Source of the DNA: Sandaracinaceae bacterium
GTDB taxonomy: Bacteria; Myxococcota_A; Polyangia; Polyangiales; JADJQN01
Direction of reading: 5' to 3'
NCBI GenBank assembly: GCA_016712745.1
Contig: JADJQN010000003.1
Span: forward strand, 1,757,275-1,821,274
Length of the DNA: 64,000 nt
The translations under genes were made by a program, and so were the position numbers. Shown in pieces: positions 7,130 through 16,078 of the stretch (positions within the stretch are counted from its first letter, which is position 1; every line of letters starts with the position of its first letter). The notes beneath the pieces are model-generated. The model searched no databases, was not told the origin of the DNA, and worked only from the letters and a program-made list of their open reading frames with translations.

Positions 7130-9565
7130 TTGACTCTCTCGCGAAAGCTATGGCTCTACGTCGGCGGCGTAACAACGCTTGCGCTCTTGGTCTTGCTTGC
7201 GTGGGTTTGGTGGATTCCCCACATCGTGTCGACGCGAGCGGCTGACACGATTGCCGAACGCTTTGGCCTACGCGTGACGATTCACTCGTCGCGCGTGCAA
7301 GTGTCCAACGTCGTGATTGAGGGCATTCGTGTGGAGAGTCCGGTCGGGCAAGCACTTGATGCGCGGATAAGTGCAGTTCGCTTGCACACAGGATTTCTTG
7401 GTTGGCTGTGGCAGGGATCAGCGAGCGTCGATCAAGTCGACGTGGAAGGAATGCTTGCTCACGTCTCGATGGCGAGCGAAGCCGAGCGCGAAGAGTGGGC
7501 GCGCTTACGTACGACAATGCGGTCGCGTGGCTCGTCCAGTAGCGGCGGAGCTGGGCGTGAGTTCGCGATACACGACGCATCGGTCACACTGCGCGACGCG
7601 CGCGGCGAGTTGCTCCGCGTCGTCGCGGCTTCGGTTGAACGCGCTGATGGCGTGACCATATTGCACGCTGCGGAAGTGGGGTTGGGCGCGGCACCGTTCG
7701 ATGCTCTGACCATGCGCGATGTACGCGTGCGCCTTGCGCGTGAGGGTGAGAGCACCGTGCTCGAGCAGCTGCGCGTGCAGGATGCGGACGCGCGCTGGAT
7801 ACGTCGCGAAGTGCAAAACGAGCGCGACGACAACACGATGGTGCGTCTGCTGGATGTTGCGCATTCATTCGGCGCAAATCGAACAGACGGGGCGGGGGCA
7901 GCGCGGTCGCGCAGCGCTGGCGTTCGCTCCCGCGCAATTGGATTGCTTGGTGAGCATGGTGCGGTGCACGTCGCGCGGCTCAACGTGACGCTGCATAGCG
8001 AGCAACGCGACGAAGTAATTTTGCGCAATCTGCGAGCCGACGCAGAAGCGCGGGCGGGGCATGTAGTGCGTACGAGCGGGCAGGGCGCAGCATCGGACCA
8101 TGGAACAGTTCATTGGGACTTGACCATTGCGCCTGAGGATTTGCGCGCGGAAGGATCGGTGTCGTTCGAAGCTCTACCTCTCGCGTTGGTTACACCGTTC
8201 TTGCCGGACGTGCCGTGGTACGAGCCCGAAGCGAGCGAGCTCGACGGAGATCTCATTCTGCGCGCGAGTGGCGATTCACGCGTTTCCATCGAAGGCAATG
8301 TTCACGTTTCGAACGCCGGGATTTTTTCGGCACGCATCGCTCCTAATCCGGTTCGCAATATCTCGTTCACGATCGGTGGCCGAGGTGTATTCAACTCGGC
8401 CGCGCGCCGCCTCGAAATCACATCGTCTCGCATCGACATCGGCACCGCCAACGCAACCTTGGTAGGCACGGTTGAATGGGCGAGTGACCACTATCTTTTC
8501 GACTTGCGCGCGTCGATGCCAGAGACGCCATGTGGCGCCGCCATTGGTGCGATCCCTCGAGATCTGCTCGCCGATGCGGCGACGTTCTCATGGAGTGGAG
8601 CGATGTCTGCGCAAGCGCGTGTTTGGGTTGATTCGCGTGCACTGACGGGCACGCAGGTCGAGGTGAGCGTATCGGACGGTTGTCAGTTCGAGACGGTGCC
8701 AAGTCTTGCGGATCTCGCTCGTTTTGATGCGCCATTTTTGCATCAGGTCCTCGAGCCCGACGGCACCGTCTTTCAGATGGAGACCGGGCCAGGCACGCCG
8801 GCGTGGACGCCGATTTCGCGCATCAGTCCCTTTCTAGTTCACTCGGTACTCGCGCACGAGGATGCAGGGTTCTTCCGCCATCATGGTTTTGCGCCCGCGG
8901 AATTTCAGATTGCTCTCGCACGCAATCTCGAGGCTCATCGATATGTGCAAGGCGCGAGTACGATCACCATGCAACTCGTGAAGAACGTTTTTCTTCGTCG
9001 CGAGAAGACGCTGGCGCGTAAGGCCCAGGAGCTCTTGCTGACGTGGTGGATCGAGCGCACGTGGGATAAGGCGCGCATCCTTGAGCTCTATTTGAACGTG
9101 ATCGAGTATGGGCCGAGCATTTACGGCATTCGAAGCGCTTCGCAGCACTACTTTGGCTGCGAGCCTTCTGAGCTGACGCCTGCGCAGTCTTCGTTCCTCG
9201 CGAACATATTGCCCAACCCGAAAGTGTTTCATCCGATGTACGAGAACGCGGCGCTTACTCCGCACTTCGCTGAGCGAATGCGTTTGCTGTTGCGGCGTAT
9301 GCAGACGCGAGGACGCATCGATCAGGCGGCGCTCGATGATGGTCTCGACGAGATCGCGCAGTTTGCGTTTCATCGTGAAGGTGACGCCGCTGCAGCGCTT
9401 CGCCCGCTGGTAGGTGTTGCATCCGAACTGCCGCTCAACGGGGGTGGTGCTCCGATTCCATGGGAGGATGATCCCGCCGTCGGCACCGAGCCCGCGGCGT
9501 TCGAGCCACCTGACTACGATCCGAGCGCGAACGCACCCGGTGAAGACGACGCTGATCCGCAATAG
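7130..9565 (+). CDS. AsmA-like / GT51 peptidoglycan glycosyltransferase fusion
   Basis: 811 residues starting at TTG 7130; an ATG at 7116 is closed by a stop. An N-terminal membrane anchor (about 5-30) is followed by some 500 residues of beta-rich, AsmA/TamB-like sequence. A GT51 glycosyltransferase domain occupies about 570-740. It has the EDAGFFRHHGF motif with the catalytic Glu (about 577), GASTITMQLVKN, and the second acidic motif LNVIEYG (about 658). No transpeptidase domain follows, so it would polymerise lipid II but not crosslink. The C-terminus is Pro/Asp-rich and disordered. Monofunctional glycosyltransferases are normally about 240 residues, so the long periplasmic N-terminus is unusual. 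Confidence 0.85.
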   Translation: MTLSRKLWLYVGGVTTLALLVLLAWVWWIPHIVSTRAADTIAERFGLRVTIHSSRVQVSNVVIEGIRVESPVGQALDARISAVRLHTGFLGWLWQGSASVDQVDVEGMLAHVSMASEAEREEWARLRTTMRSRGSSSSGGAGREFAIHDASVTLRDARGELLRVVAASVERADGVTILHAAEVGLGAAPFDALTMRDVRVRLAREGESTVLEQLRVQDADARWIRREVQNERDDNTMVRLLDVAHSFGANRTDGAGAARSRSAGVRSRAIGLLGEHGAVHVARLNVTLHSEQRDEVILRNLRADAEARAGHVVRTSGQGAASDHGTVHWDLTIAPEDLRAEGSVSFEALPLALVTPFLPDVPWYEPEASELDGDLILRASGDSRVSIEGNVHVSNAGIFSARIAPNPVRNISFTIGGRGVFNSAARRLEITSSRIDIGTANATLVGTVEWASDHYLFDLRASMPETPCGAAIGAIPRDLLADAATFSWSGAMSAQARVWVDSRALTGTQVEVSVSDGCQFETVPSLADLARFDAPFLHQVLEPDGTVFQMETGPGTPAWTPISRISPFLVHSVLAHEDAGFFRHHGFAPAEFQIALARNLEAHRYVQGASTITMQLVKNVFLRREKTLARKAQELLLTWWIERTWDKARILELYLNVIEYGPSIYGIRSASQHYFGCEPSELTPAQSSFLANILPNPKVFHPMYENAALTPHFAERMRLLLRRMQTRGRIDQAALDDGLDEIAQFAFHREGDAAAALRPLVGVASELPLNGGGAPIPWEDDPAVGTEPAAFEPPDYDPSANAPGEDDADPQ

Positions 9566-9630
9566 ATAGGTATCAAATTCACGCGGCCAAAGTCGGTCTG
9601 CAACGCGCTGGTATTGCGTGCGTTTTAGGA

Positions 9631-9645
9631 GGGGAGCGTGTCCCC
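9631..9645. terminator. Hairpin between convergent genes
   Basis: GGGGA-GCGTG-TCCCC forms a five-base-pair stem between the GT51 fusion gene and the convergent acsA. It lacks a long U-tract, so bidirectional termination is only possible. The GGGGA/TCCCC core resembles the larger palindromes at 40753-40794 and 45466-45513, which also lie between convergent genes. Confidence 0.35.
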
Positions 9646-9652
9646 GTATTCC

Positions 9653-11596
9653 TTATTCTTCGGTGCCGATTTTGGCTAGGACGCTGATGTCTTCGAGGGT
9701 TGTGGTGTCGCCTTGGGAGGTGTTGCCGGAGGCGAGGTCTTTGAGGAGGCGGCGCATGATTTTGCCACTGCGCGTTTTGGGGAGCGCGTCGGCGAAGCGG
9801 ATTGCGGCGGGGCGGGCGAACTTGCCGATCTCTTGGGCGACGTGATCGAGGAGTTGGATTTTCAGCTCGGGCGAGGGCGAGCGATTTCCTTTGAGCGTGA
9901 CGAAGGCCACGAGGGCGCTTCCGGTCAGCTCGTCGGGGCGCGCGACGACGGCTGCTTCGGCGACTGCGGCATGCGAGACGAGTGCGCTTTCGATCTCGGC
10001 TGTGCCCAGGCGATGTCCGGCAACGTTCACAACGTCATCAACGCGACCGATGACCCAGAAGTAGCCGTCTTCGTCGCGACGTGCGCCGTCGCCAGTGAAA
10101 TACTTACCGGGGAATTTTTCGAAGTAAGAAAGGTAGCGATCTTCATTGCGCCACACCGTTCGGAACATCGATGGCCACGGGCGATCGATGACGAGCAGGC
10201 CACCTTCATTGGGGCCCGCTTCGGTTCCGTCTTCGCGAAAGATTTTGGGCGACACGCCGTAGAAGGGCAGCGTGCACGAACCGGGCTTGGTCGAGATGGC
10301 GCCGGGTTGTGGAGTGATCATCATCGCGCCGGTTTCGGTTTGCCACCACGTGTCGACAATCGGACACTTGTCTTTGCCCACGACGCGGCGGTACCACATC
10401 CACGCTTCGGGATTGATCGGCTCGCCGACACTGCCCAGAAGTCGCAACGACGAGAGGTCGTGTTTTTCGACATGGTCGTCGCCCCAGCGCACGAACGCGC
10501 GAATGGCCGTTGGCGCGGTGTAAAAGATCGTGACCTTGTGCTTCTCGATAATCTGCCAGAAACGCGAAGGATCGGGATGATTGGGAGCCCCCTCGTACAT
10601 GAGGGCGGTCGCGCCGTTCAGCAGGGGGCCATACACGATGTAACTGTGCCCCGTGACCCAGCCCACGTCGGCTGTGCACCAGTAAATGTCCGAGTCTTGG
10701 ATGTCGAAGACGTCGCGAGTCGTGAGCCAAGTGCCGACCATGTAGCCGCCGGTCGTGTGCAAGACGCCTTTGGGCTTACCCGTCGTGCCTGATGTGTAGA
10801 GAATGTAGAGCGGATGTTCGCTGTCGAGCGCCGGCGCTTCGTGCTCGGCCTTGGCGTTTCGCATGAGCTCCGACCACTCATGGTCGCGTCCCTCTTTGAA
10901 GTCGATTGGGTTGTGCGTGCGACGCAGCACGATAGTCGATTTGACGGTCGGGCAATGCTCAAGCGCGCGATCGACATGCTCTTTGAGCACGACGAGCTGA
11001 CCGCGACGGTAGGCACCGTCCTGCGTAATCACGAGCTTGGCTTCGGCATCGTTGACGCGGTCGCGTACCGCTTCGGCCGCGAAGCCACCGAAGATGACGG
11101 TGTGTACCGCGCCGATGCGTGCGCATGCCAACATCGCAATCGCCGCCTCCGGCACCATGCCCATGTAAATCGCAACACGGTCACCAGGCGAAACGCCAAG
11201 CGAGAGAAGAACGTTGGAGAAGCGACAGGTTTCGCGCCACAGCTCGTGATACGTGAATGTGCGCTGGTCGCCAGGCTCGCCTTCCCAGATGAGGGCAGGC
11301 TTGTCGCGACGCGCGCCGTTCGCATGCACGTCGAGTGCGTTGTAGGCGAGGTTGGTCTTGCCGTCTTCGAACCACTTCACATGGGGCGCATCCCACGTGA
11401 GCACTTTGGTGAAGGGTTTATGCCAGTGCAGGTTACGAGCTTGCTCGCCCCAAAATTCTTCGGGCTGCTCCATGCTCTGCCGATAGAGATTGTCGTACGC
11501 TTCGCGCGTCGGCACGCGGGCCTTCTTCGCGAAGTCGGTCGGCGGCTCAAAGACGCGGGACTCTTTTGAAACGCTCTGGATGGTATGGTCGCTCAT
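9653..11596 (-). CDS. acsA: Acetyl-CoA synthetase (AMP-forming)
   Basis: 647 residues, the normal length for AcsA, which converts acetate, ATP and CoA to acetyl-CoA through acetyl-AMP in the cytoplasm. Visible features are the AMP-binding motif ILYTSGTTGKPKGVLH, the motif DTWWQTETGAMM, the hinge region and the C-terminal PKTRSGKIMRRLLK, which contains the catalytic lysine usually regulated by acetylation. The start at 11596 is chosen because it has GGAGAG upstream and gives the standard N-terminus; the frame stays open to 11842 without homology. It is divergent from the next gene, with start codons sharing a CATG. Confidence 0.95.
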   Translation of the reverse strand: MSDHTIQSVSKESRVFEPPTDFAKKARVPTREAYDNLYRQSMEQPEEFWGEQARNLHWHKPFTKVLTWDAPHVKWFEDGKTNLAYNALDVHANGARRDKPALIWEGEPGDQRTFTYHELWRETCRFSNVLLSLGVSPGDRVAIYMGMVPEAAIAMLACARIGAVHTVIFGGFAAEAVRDRVNDAEAKLVITQDGAYRRGQLVVLKEHVDRALEHCPTVKSTIVLRRTHNPIDFKEGRDHEWSELMRNAKAEHEAPALDSEHPLYILYTSGTTGKPKGVLHTTGGYMVGTWLTTRDVFDIQDSDIYWCTADVGWVTGHSYIVYGPLLNGATALMYEGAPNHPDPSRFWQIIEKHKVTIFYTAPTAIRAFVRWGDDHVEKHDLSSLRLLGSVGEPINPEAWMWYRRVVGKDKCPIVDTWWQTETGAMMITPQPGAISTKPGSCTLPFYGVSPKIFREDGTEAGPNEGGLLVIDRPWPSMFRTVWRNEDRYLSYFEKFPGKYFTGDGARRDEDGYFWVIGRVDDVVNVAGHRLGTAEIESALVSHAAVAEAAVVARPDELTGSALVAFVTLKGNRSPSPELKIQLLDHVAQEIGKFARPAAIRFADALPKTRSGKIMRRLLKDLASGNTSQGDTTTLEDISVLAKIGTEE

Positions 11597-12134
11597 GGAC
11601 GCTCTCCGTTCAGTCGGCCGTTTAACTAAGCCGGAATCGATTTGCGCGCTACGGGATAAGTACCGCGAGATGCGTCGAATGCGCTTGGCGCAGGCCGAGG
11701 GCTCCAACATAAAAGCGAAGGAGGACATGCGAGCGCTGGCGGCGCGATTTCCCGGAGCGCTGCGTGAGCTCGACCGCCTAACGATGACGCAGATCGACGA
11801 ACGAGTTCGCCTGCTCGAGGAATCGATCGAGCAAAGCCGCACGCCCCCTGCGTGGGCCCCATATGCGTGCGCGTATCACGGGTGGATGCGCGGCATCTTG
11901 AAGCTTCGATCCCTGATTGGGGACGAGCGCGACGTGGCAACGGCGCTTGCGATTTTACGGGCGCATTACGTTGCTGCGGACGATGAGCCTGAGCTTTCGC
12001 AATTCGATTCGCGTTCTATCCAGGAGATCCTCAATCCAGTGGAAGGGCGCACAAATTCCTGGGTTTTTCGGCGAATTGCCGAGGAATTCGGCGAAAATGC
12101 CACACAAGTCGAGCGCGCGATATTCGATTTCTAG
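11595..12134 (+). CDS. Conserved hypothetical helical protein
   Basis: Up to 179 residues, alpha-helical and charged, with no signal peptide or membrane segment. Segments such as ALRDKYREMRRMRLAQAEG, MRALAARFPGALRELDRL and EERVRL-like helices suggest a compact helical bundle. The family is not recognised. If the first ATG is used, its start codon overlaps that of divergent acsA (CATG at 11594-11597), and no ribosome-binding site is visible. The internal ATG at 11670 is a plausible alternative that would leave room for promoters. Confidence 0.6.
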   Translation: MDALRSVGRLTKPESICALRDKYREMRRMRLAQAEGSNIKAKEDMRALAARFPGALRELDRLTMTQIDERVRLLEESIEQSRTPPAWAPYACAYHGWMRGILKLRSLIGDERDVATALAILRAHYVAADDEPELSQFDSRSIQEILNPVEGRTNSWVFRRIAEEFGENATQVERAIFDF

Positions 12135-12231
12135 GCATCAAGATGGCTTCGATCAGGCTGAATTCCTTGATGTCCTGGGACGGCCGGTCTAGAAACGGTC
12201 CCAACGATTTTCCGGTCCTTCTGGAGGCTTC

Positions 12232-14250
12232 ATGTACCGATTAGCTTTGGTTTGCTGTTTCGCGTTGCTTGCATCGCTCGGCGTCACGTCGGCGGCAGAG
12301 GCACAACGGCCGATCCCGGTGAACATCCAGTCAACGCCGCCTGGAGCCCAGGTCTTCCTGGACGTAACGACCGGTCCGTCTATCGGCATGACGCCGATGG
12401 CGAACGTACGCGTCCCGTCCGGAAGCCACGTATTGATTTTCCGCCTCGACGGTTATGAAGAAGGTCGTTTGCCCGTCAGCATCGCGCGTCGCCGCGAGAC
12501 GTTCCGCGTAACGCTTGCTGCGCTCGGCGCGATCTCGATCACGGCTGGCAACGACGCAGCCGGTGGTGCCGCGATTCGCATCGATGGTCAGCCGGCAGGC
12601 AACGTGCCGTTCCGCACGAACGTTCAGCCTGGTCGGCACATGGTGCAGGTCGGACGCGAAGGCTACGTAACCTTCAATCAATGGATGGAAGTCGCGGGCG
12701 GACAGATTGCTACGCTTCCCGTCATGCTCGAGCGAGAAGCTCCGCAGACCGGCTCGCTACTCGTTGCCGGCGACGTTTCGGGCGCTCCAATCTACGTCGA
12801 CGGCGATCCGCGCGGTGTGACGCCGCAGGTGATCGAAGGCCTTACCGCTGGCTCGCACACGATTGAAGTGCGTGCGCCTGGGATGCCGCCGTTCAGCCAG
12901 GCTGTGACGATCACCGCCGGCGCTCGCGCGACTTTGAATCCGGTGATTCGCCCAGCAGCGCCGACCGGCGGAACGGTCCGCATCATCACCAACGTTGCTG
13001 GCGCGCGCATCAGCATCGATGGCGAAGTCGCAGGTCCAGCGCCTGTGTCGCGTGACAACCTTTCGCCGGGCGAGCACATTCTCGAGGCGCAGGCGGATGG
13101 TTACGCGCCGCTGCAACAAGTCATCACGATTGAACCTGGCGCGCAGCGGGCGATTTCGCTCACCCTGCAGCCGCAGGCAGCGGCGCCGGGTCGTATCGTC
13201 GTCAACGCAAGTGTTGAAGGCGCGGTCGTCACTATCGACGGCGCCGATCGCGGTGCGCCGCCGATCGTGCAGGAAAACGCGACTGCCGGCACGCACGCCA
13301 TCGTCGTGACCGCCCAAGGTTACGACACGCTTCGCACGACGTGCGAAGTTCGTCCGGGCCACGACTGCGAAATCAACGCACGCATGCAGCCGATCGGCAC
13401 GCCGGTTCGCGTGACCGCAAACGCACGAGCCGCCGAGCTCTTCGTCGATGGTGAATCGCGGGGACCGGTGCCCTTCGAAGGCAACCTTCCCGTTGGTCAT
13501 CATCAGATCGAAGTTCGCGCGGAAGGCTACAACCCGCACATCGAACAGATCGAGCTTGTCGCACAGAACGGTGCTCGGGTGATCCAGGCAGTCATGGAGA
13601 GCAATCGCGAAGGTCCGACGCCAGAAGAAGCAGCGGCGGATGAAGCCGAACGCATCATTGCTGAGCGCATCGGAGCCATGACCCACGCAGCAGGTCCGCT
13701 TCCCGCCGATCTCTTCGTCGTCGATCTTTCGATCGGTATCCCCTACCTCGCTGAAGTTCGTCTTGGCGTTGGCGTCAACAACTTCCTCGAGCTCGGATTC
13801 GCCACGCGCACCTTCGGTCGCATGACCGAGTTCGAAGGCCGCGTCGAGTTGAGCTACCGCCCAATCCCTCAGATCGGTGTTGGTGGTGTTGCGCACTTCG
13901 GCGGAGGCATCGGAGCGGCCAGCACCTGGTTCGCAAACTTCGAAGGCATGTTCTCGTTGTACTTCGCCAACCGCGGTGCATTCACCTTGTGGTTCGGCCT
14001 CGACAACTACACCGACAAATGGCCCTACGCCGAGACCGACTCGAGCACCGAGATGCCCTTGCTTGGCCGCGACAACGGAACCCGCGCGCGCCTTGGCGGC
14101 TCGCTTGAGTTCGTGCTGACCAATCGCTGGAACGTGTTTGGCGTTCTTGAAGGCATCGTCGCCGGCAACAACCGCCGTGCGTTTGGCGACTTCATTTGGA
14201 CGCGCGACCCGATGCTCTATTTCCGCCTCGGTCTTACCTACAAGTTCTGA
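12232..14250 (+). CDS. Six-PEGA-domain outer-membrane protein
   Basis: 672 residues preceded by GGAGG, with a signal peptide (MYRLALVCCFALLASLGVTSAAEAQ). Residues about 25-455 consist of six tandem PEGA domains of roughly 70 residues, each with the pattern of beta strands around xVxIDGxxxGxxP...G.H.ixvxxxGY. Residues about 475-672 are rich in alternating hydrophobic/polar strands and end in LTYKF. A C-terminal aromatic residue after a beta strand is typical of outer-membrane barrels. A reasonable reading is a surface or periplasmic PEGA stalk carried by a small barrel. PEGA domains are thought to bind envelope components; the ligand is unknown. The next gene follows by 12 bases. Confidence 0.8.
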   Translation: MYRLALVCCFALLASLGVTSAAEAQRPIPVNIQSTPPGAQVFLDVTTGPSIGMTPMANVRVPSGSHVLIFRLDGYEEGRLPVSIARRRETFRVTLAALGAISITAGNDAAGGAAIRIDGQPAGNVPFRTNVQPGRHMVQVGREGYVTFNQWMEVAGGQIATLPVMLEREAPQTGSLLVAGDVSGAPIYVDGDPRGVTPQVIEGLTAGSHTIEVRAPGMPPFSQAVTITAGARATLNPVIRPAAPTGGTVRIITNVAGARISIDGEVAGPAPVSRDNLSPGEHILEAQADGYAPLQQVITIEPGAQRAISLTLQPQAAAPGRIVVNASVEGAVVTIDGADRGAPPIVQENATAGTHAIVVTAQGYDTLRTTCEVRPGHDCEINARMQPIGTPVRVTANARAAELFVDGESRGPVPFEGNLPVGHHQIEVRAEGYNPHIEQIELVAQNGARVIQAVMESNREGPTPEEAAADEAERIIAERIGAMTHAAGPLPADLFVVDLSIGIPYLAEVRLGVGVNNFLELGFATRTFGRMTEFEGRVELSYRPIPQIGVGGVAHFGGGIGAASTWFANFEGMFSLYFANRGAFTLWFGLDNYTDKWPYAETDSSTEMPLLGRDNGTRARLGGSLEFVLTNRWNVFGVLEGIVAGNNRRAFGDFIWTRDPMLYFRLGLTYKF

Positions 14251-14262
14251 TCGACGCCCTCT

Positions 14263-15423
14263 TTGGGACGGATTTCTTGCTACCGCACCACCGTGCTAAC
14301 TTGGCTGGTGGTGCGACAGCTCGCCTTCTCGTGCGTTGTGCTGTGGGGGGCTTTGGCCTTCGCGGGCAGCGTACGTGCGCAAGAGGTCGTACACGACGAG
14401 GCGGCGGAACCTAACGTCGAGGCGCCTGCGACGACGGGACCGATGCAGTATGGGCTCGACCCCACTGCGCCGATAACGCTGCGGCCAGAGACCGAGTTTC
14501 GCCGTCTCACTACCCGGGTGGCAGTGGTGCTTGCTCGTCGCACTGGCGTACCGGTCGAGGTTGGCAGCGCGCCGCCGTCAGCGCTCCTCGCAGCGGTGCC
14601 CGCCGCACACATCGCCATCGGGCGGCGGAACGGACAACTGGCAATCGTGCTCGCAGGCAATCGCGGGCTCCTATTCGCAATGGACATCGATGTCCCTCGG
14701 AACGCCAACGAGACTGCGGTGCGCGAGTTGGCGCTCGCCATCGAGTCGTTGCGAGATACGGCGATCGAGCCAACGTCGCCCCCCGCTGCGGTAGTGCCTG
14801 GTGAAGGCGGCGCCCCGGTCCCGCGCGAGGTCACTCGCTGGCGCGTTGTCAATCATGAGCCAACGGAAGACGGCGGTACGGCGTGGGGCGTGCGCCGCGA
14901 CGACCGCCTGCCCACGGCCAAACCGATCATCTACATGCGCGCGCTCCTCGGCTACTCGCCTGTGCGTGAGCGAGCGATCGTCGCGCTTGGCACGGGGCTG
15001 GGCTTGTGTATTCGCGATCAGTGCATTGTCTTCGAGGCCGACGTTCCGCTTCTTGTCGAATCGCGCACCGTGAGCGGGTTTTTGGTTCGCTACCGCTTCT
15101 TCGATTTCGCGGCGCGCATTCAATATCGCCCATGGCATTTCGAGACCTTCACACCGGGGTTCAATCTTGGAATCGTCATGCGCATCGCGAGTGGCGAAGT
15201 CACGGGGGCGGGCGGCGCCTCGAGCACCACGAGTGACTTTGGCGTTCGAGGTTCGGCTGAGATGGCTTGGCGCTTTCACAACCTCTTCGAGCTCGTTCTG
15301 GAAGCCGGCGTTGACTACGCTGTGGACCGATCGACATTCGTGAACCGAGACGGAAACGTGCTAATCGCTGGAGATCGTTGGACTCCTTGGCTGATTACAT
15401 CGCTCAGGTTGCGACCCCGATGA
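14263..15423 (+). CDS. Secreted beta-rich protein preceding an ECF sigma factor
   Basis: Up to 386 residues from TTG 14263; GTG 14293 is an alternative start. A signal peptide ends near GALAFAGSVRAQE. The mature N-terminal part (about 60-180) looks like a small alpha/beta domain, with LTTRVAVVLARRTGVPVEVG and later regular helices. The C-terminal half has alternating strands with aromatic ends (GFLVRYRFFDFAARIQYRP, FELVLEAGVDYAVDRSTF) and finishes in SLRLRPR, so it may be an outer-membrane barrel. It is followed at 43 bases by the sigma-factor gene and could be part of the envelope function that unit controls. Function unknown. Confidence 0.6.
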   Translation: MGRISCYRTTVLTWLVVRQLAFSCVVLWGALAFAGSVRAQEVVHDEAAEPNVEAPATTGPMQYGLDPTAPITLRPETEFRRLTTRVAVVLARRTGVPVEVGSAPPSALLAAVPAAHIAIGRRNGQLAIVLAGNRGLLFAMDIDVPRNANETAVRELALAIESLRDTAIEPTSPPAAVVPGEGGAPVPREVTRWRVVNHEPTEDGGTAWGVRRDDRLPTAKPIIYMRALLGYSPVRERAIVALGTGLGLCIRDQCIVFEADVPLLVESRTVSGFLVRYRFFDFAARIQYRPWHFETFTPGFNLGIVMRIASGEVTGAGGASSTTSDFGVRGSAEMAWRFHNLFELVLEAGVDYAVDRSTFVNRDGNVLIAGDRWTPWLITSLRLRPR

Positions 15424-15466
15424 GCGGACCGACAGGAAAAACGCCGGGCCCGAACGTCTAAGGGAT

Positions 15467-16078
15467 GTGCCACCAGGTACTCCCCATGATGTGTCTTCGC
15501 CTCGCAGTGCGGCTAGCCCCGATCTTGTTCGGGATCACGCCATTCTCATCCGTGCCGGTGCGCGCGACGAAGCTGCCGTGCGCGAGCTCTATCGCACGCA
15601 CGTGGCCCGTGTTCATCGCCACGTGGCGCGGATCTTGGGTGCGAACGACGGCGACGTGGAGGATGTGGTGCAACAGGTCTTCTTGGCTGCGCTTGATGGC
15701 GCAGCTCGTTTTGATGGGAGAAGTGCTGTGAGTACTTGGCTTTTGGGAATCGCGACGCGACGCGCCGTCGATCAACTGCGATCGCGGGGTCGTCGAGATC
15801 GCTGGCGCAAGATGGGCGAAATGATTGGCCTCAGTGGCGGGTCGCGCGGTCCTGACGAAGCGCACGCGATGCGCAGTGAAGCGGAGCTCGCGCTCGAGGT
15901 GCTAAAACCGGACGTGAAGTTGGTCTTCGTGCTTTGCGAGGTCGAGGGCTACACACTGGCCGAGGTTAGCGAGATGACAGGAACAGCCGTGTCGACCCTG
16001 CATGCGCGTTTGCAAGCCGCGCGCGCTAAACTCGACGCGCACACTGGCACAATGGGCGAAGGAGGCAACCATGAGTAA
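15467..16078 (+). CDS. ECF-type RNA polymerase sigma factor
   Basis: 203 residues starting at GTG 15467, just after a TAAGGG purine run. Region 2 (about 30-100) contains ELYRTHVARVHRHVARILG, DVEDVVQQVFLAALDG and WLLGIATRRAVDQLRSR. Region 4 (about 135-195) contains LKPDVKLVFVLCEVEGYTLAEVSEMTGTAVSTLHARLQAARAKL, the canonical -35-reading helix-turn-helix. No extra C-terminal domain is present. It overlaps the FecR-type gene by eight bases, the expected pairing of a sigma factor with a membrane regulator. The target promoters cannot be read from this window. Confidence 0.9.
   Translation: MPPGTPHDVSSPRSAASPDLVRDHAILIRAGARDEAAVRELYRTHVARVHRHVARILGANDGDVEDVVQQVFLAALDGAARFDGRSAVSTWLLGIATRRAVDQLRSRGRRDRWRKMGEMIGLSGGSRGPDEAHAMRSEAELALEVLKPDVKLVFVLCEVEGYTLAEVSEMTGTAVSTLHARLQAARAKLDAHTGTMGEGGNHE

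Noticed and set aside
9713..10792. Open frame of 359 codons on the plus strand inside acsA
   Set aside because: acsA on the opposite strand is complete with all motifs; the antisense frame is Gly/Glu-rich shadow sequence.
12757..13896. Long open frame on the minus strand opposite the PEGA gene
   Set aside because: It is antisense to a strongly supported repeat protein, its sequence is Asp/Arg/His-rich as expected of an antisense frame in GC-rich DNA, and it has no domain.
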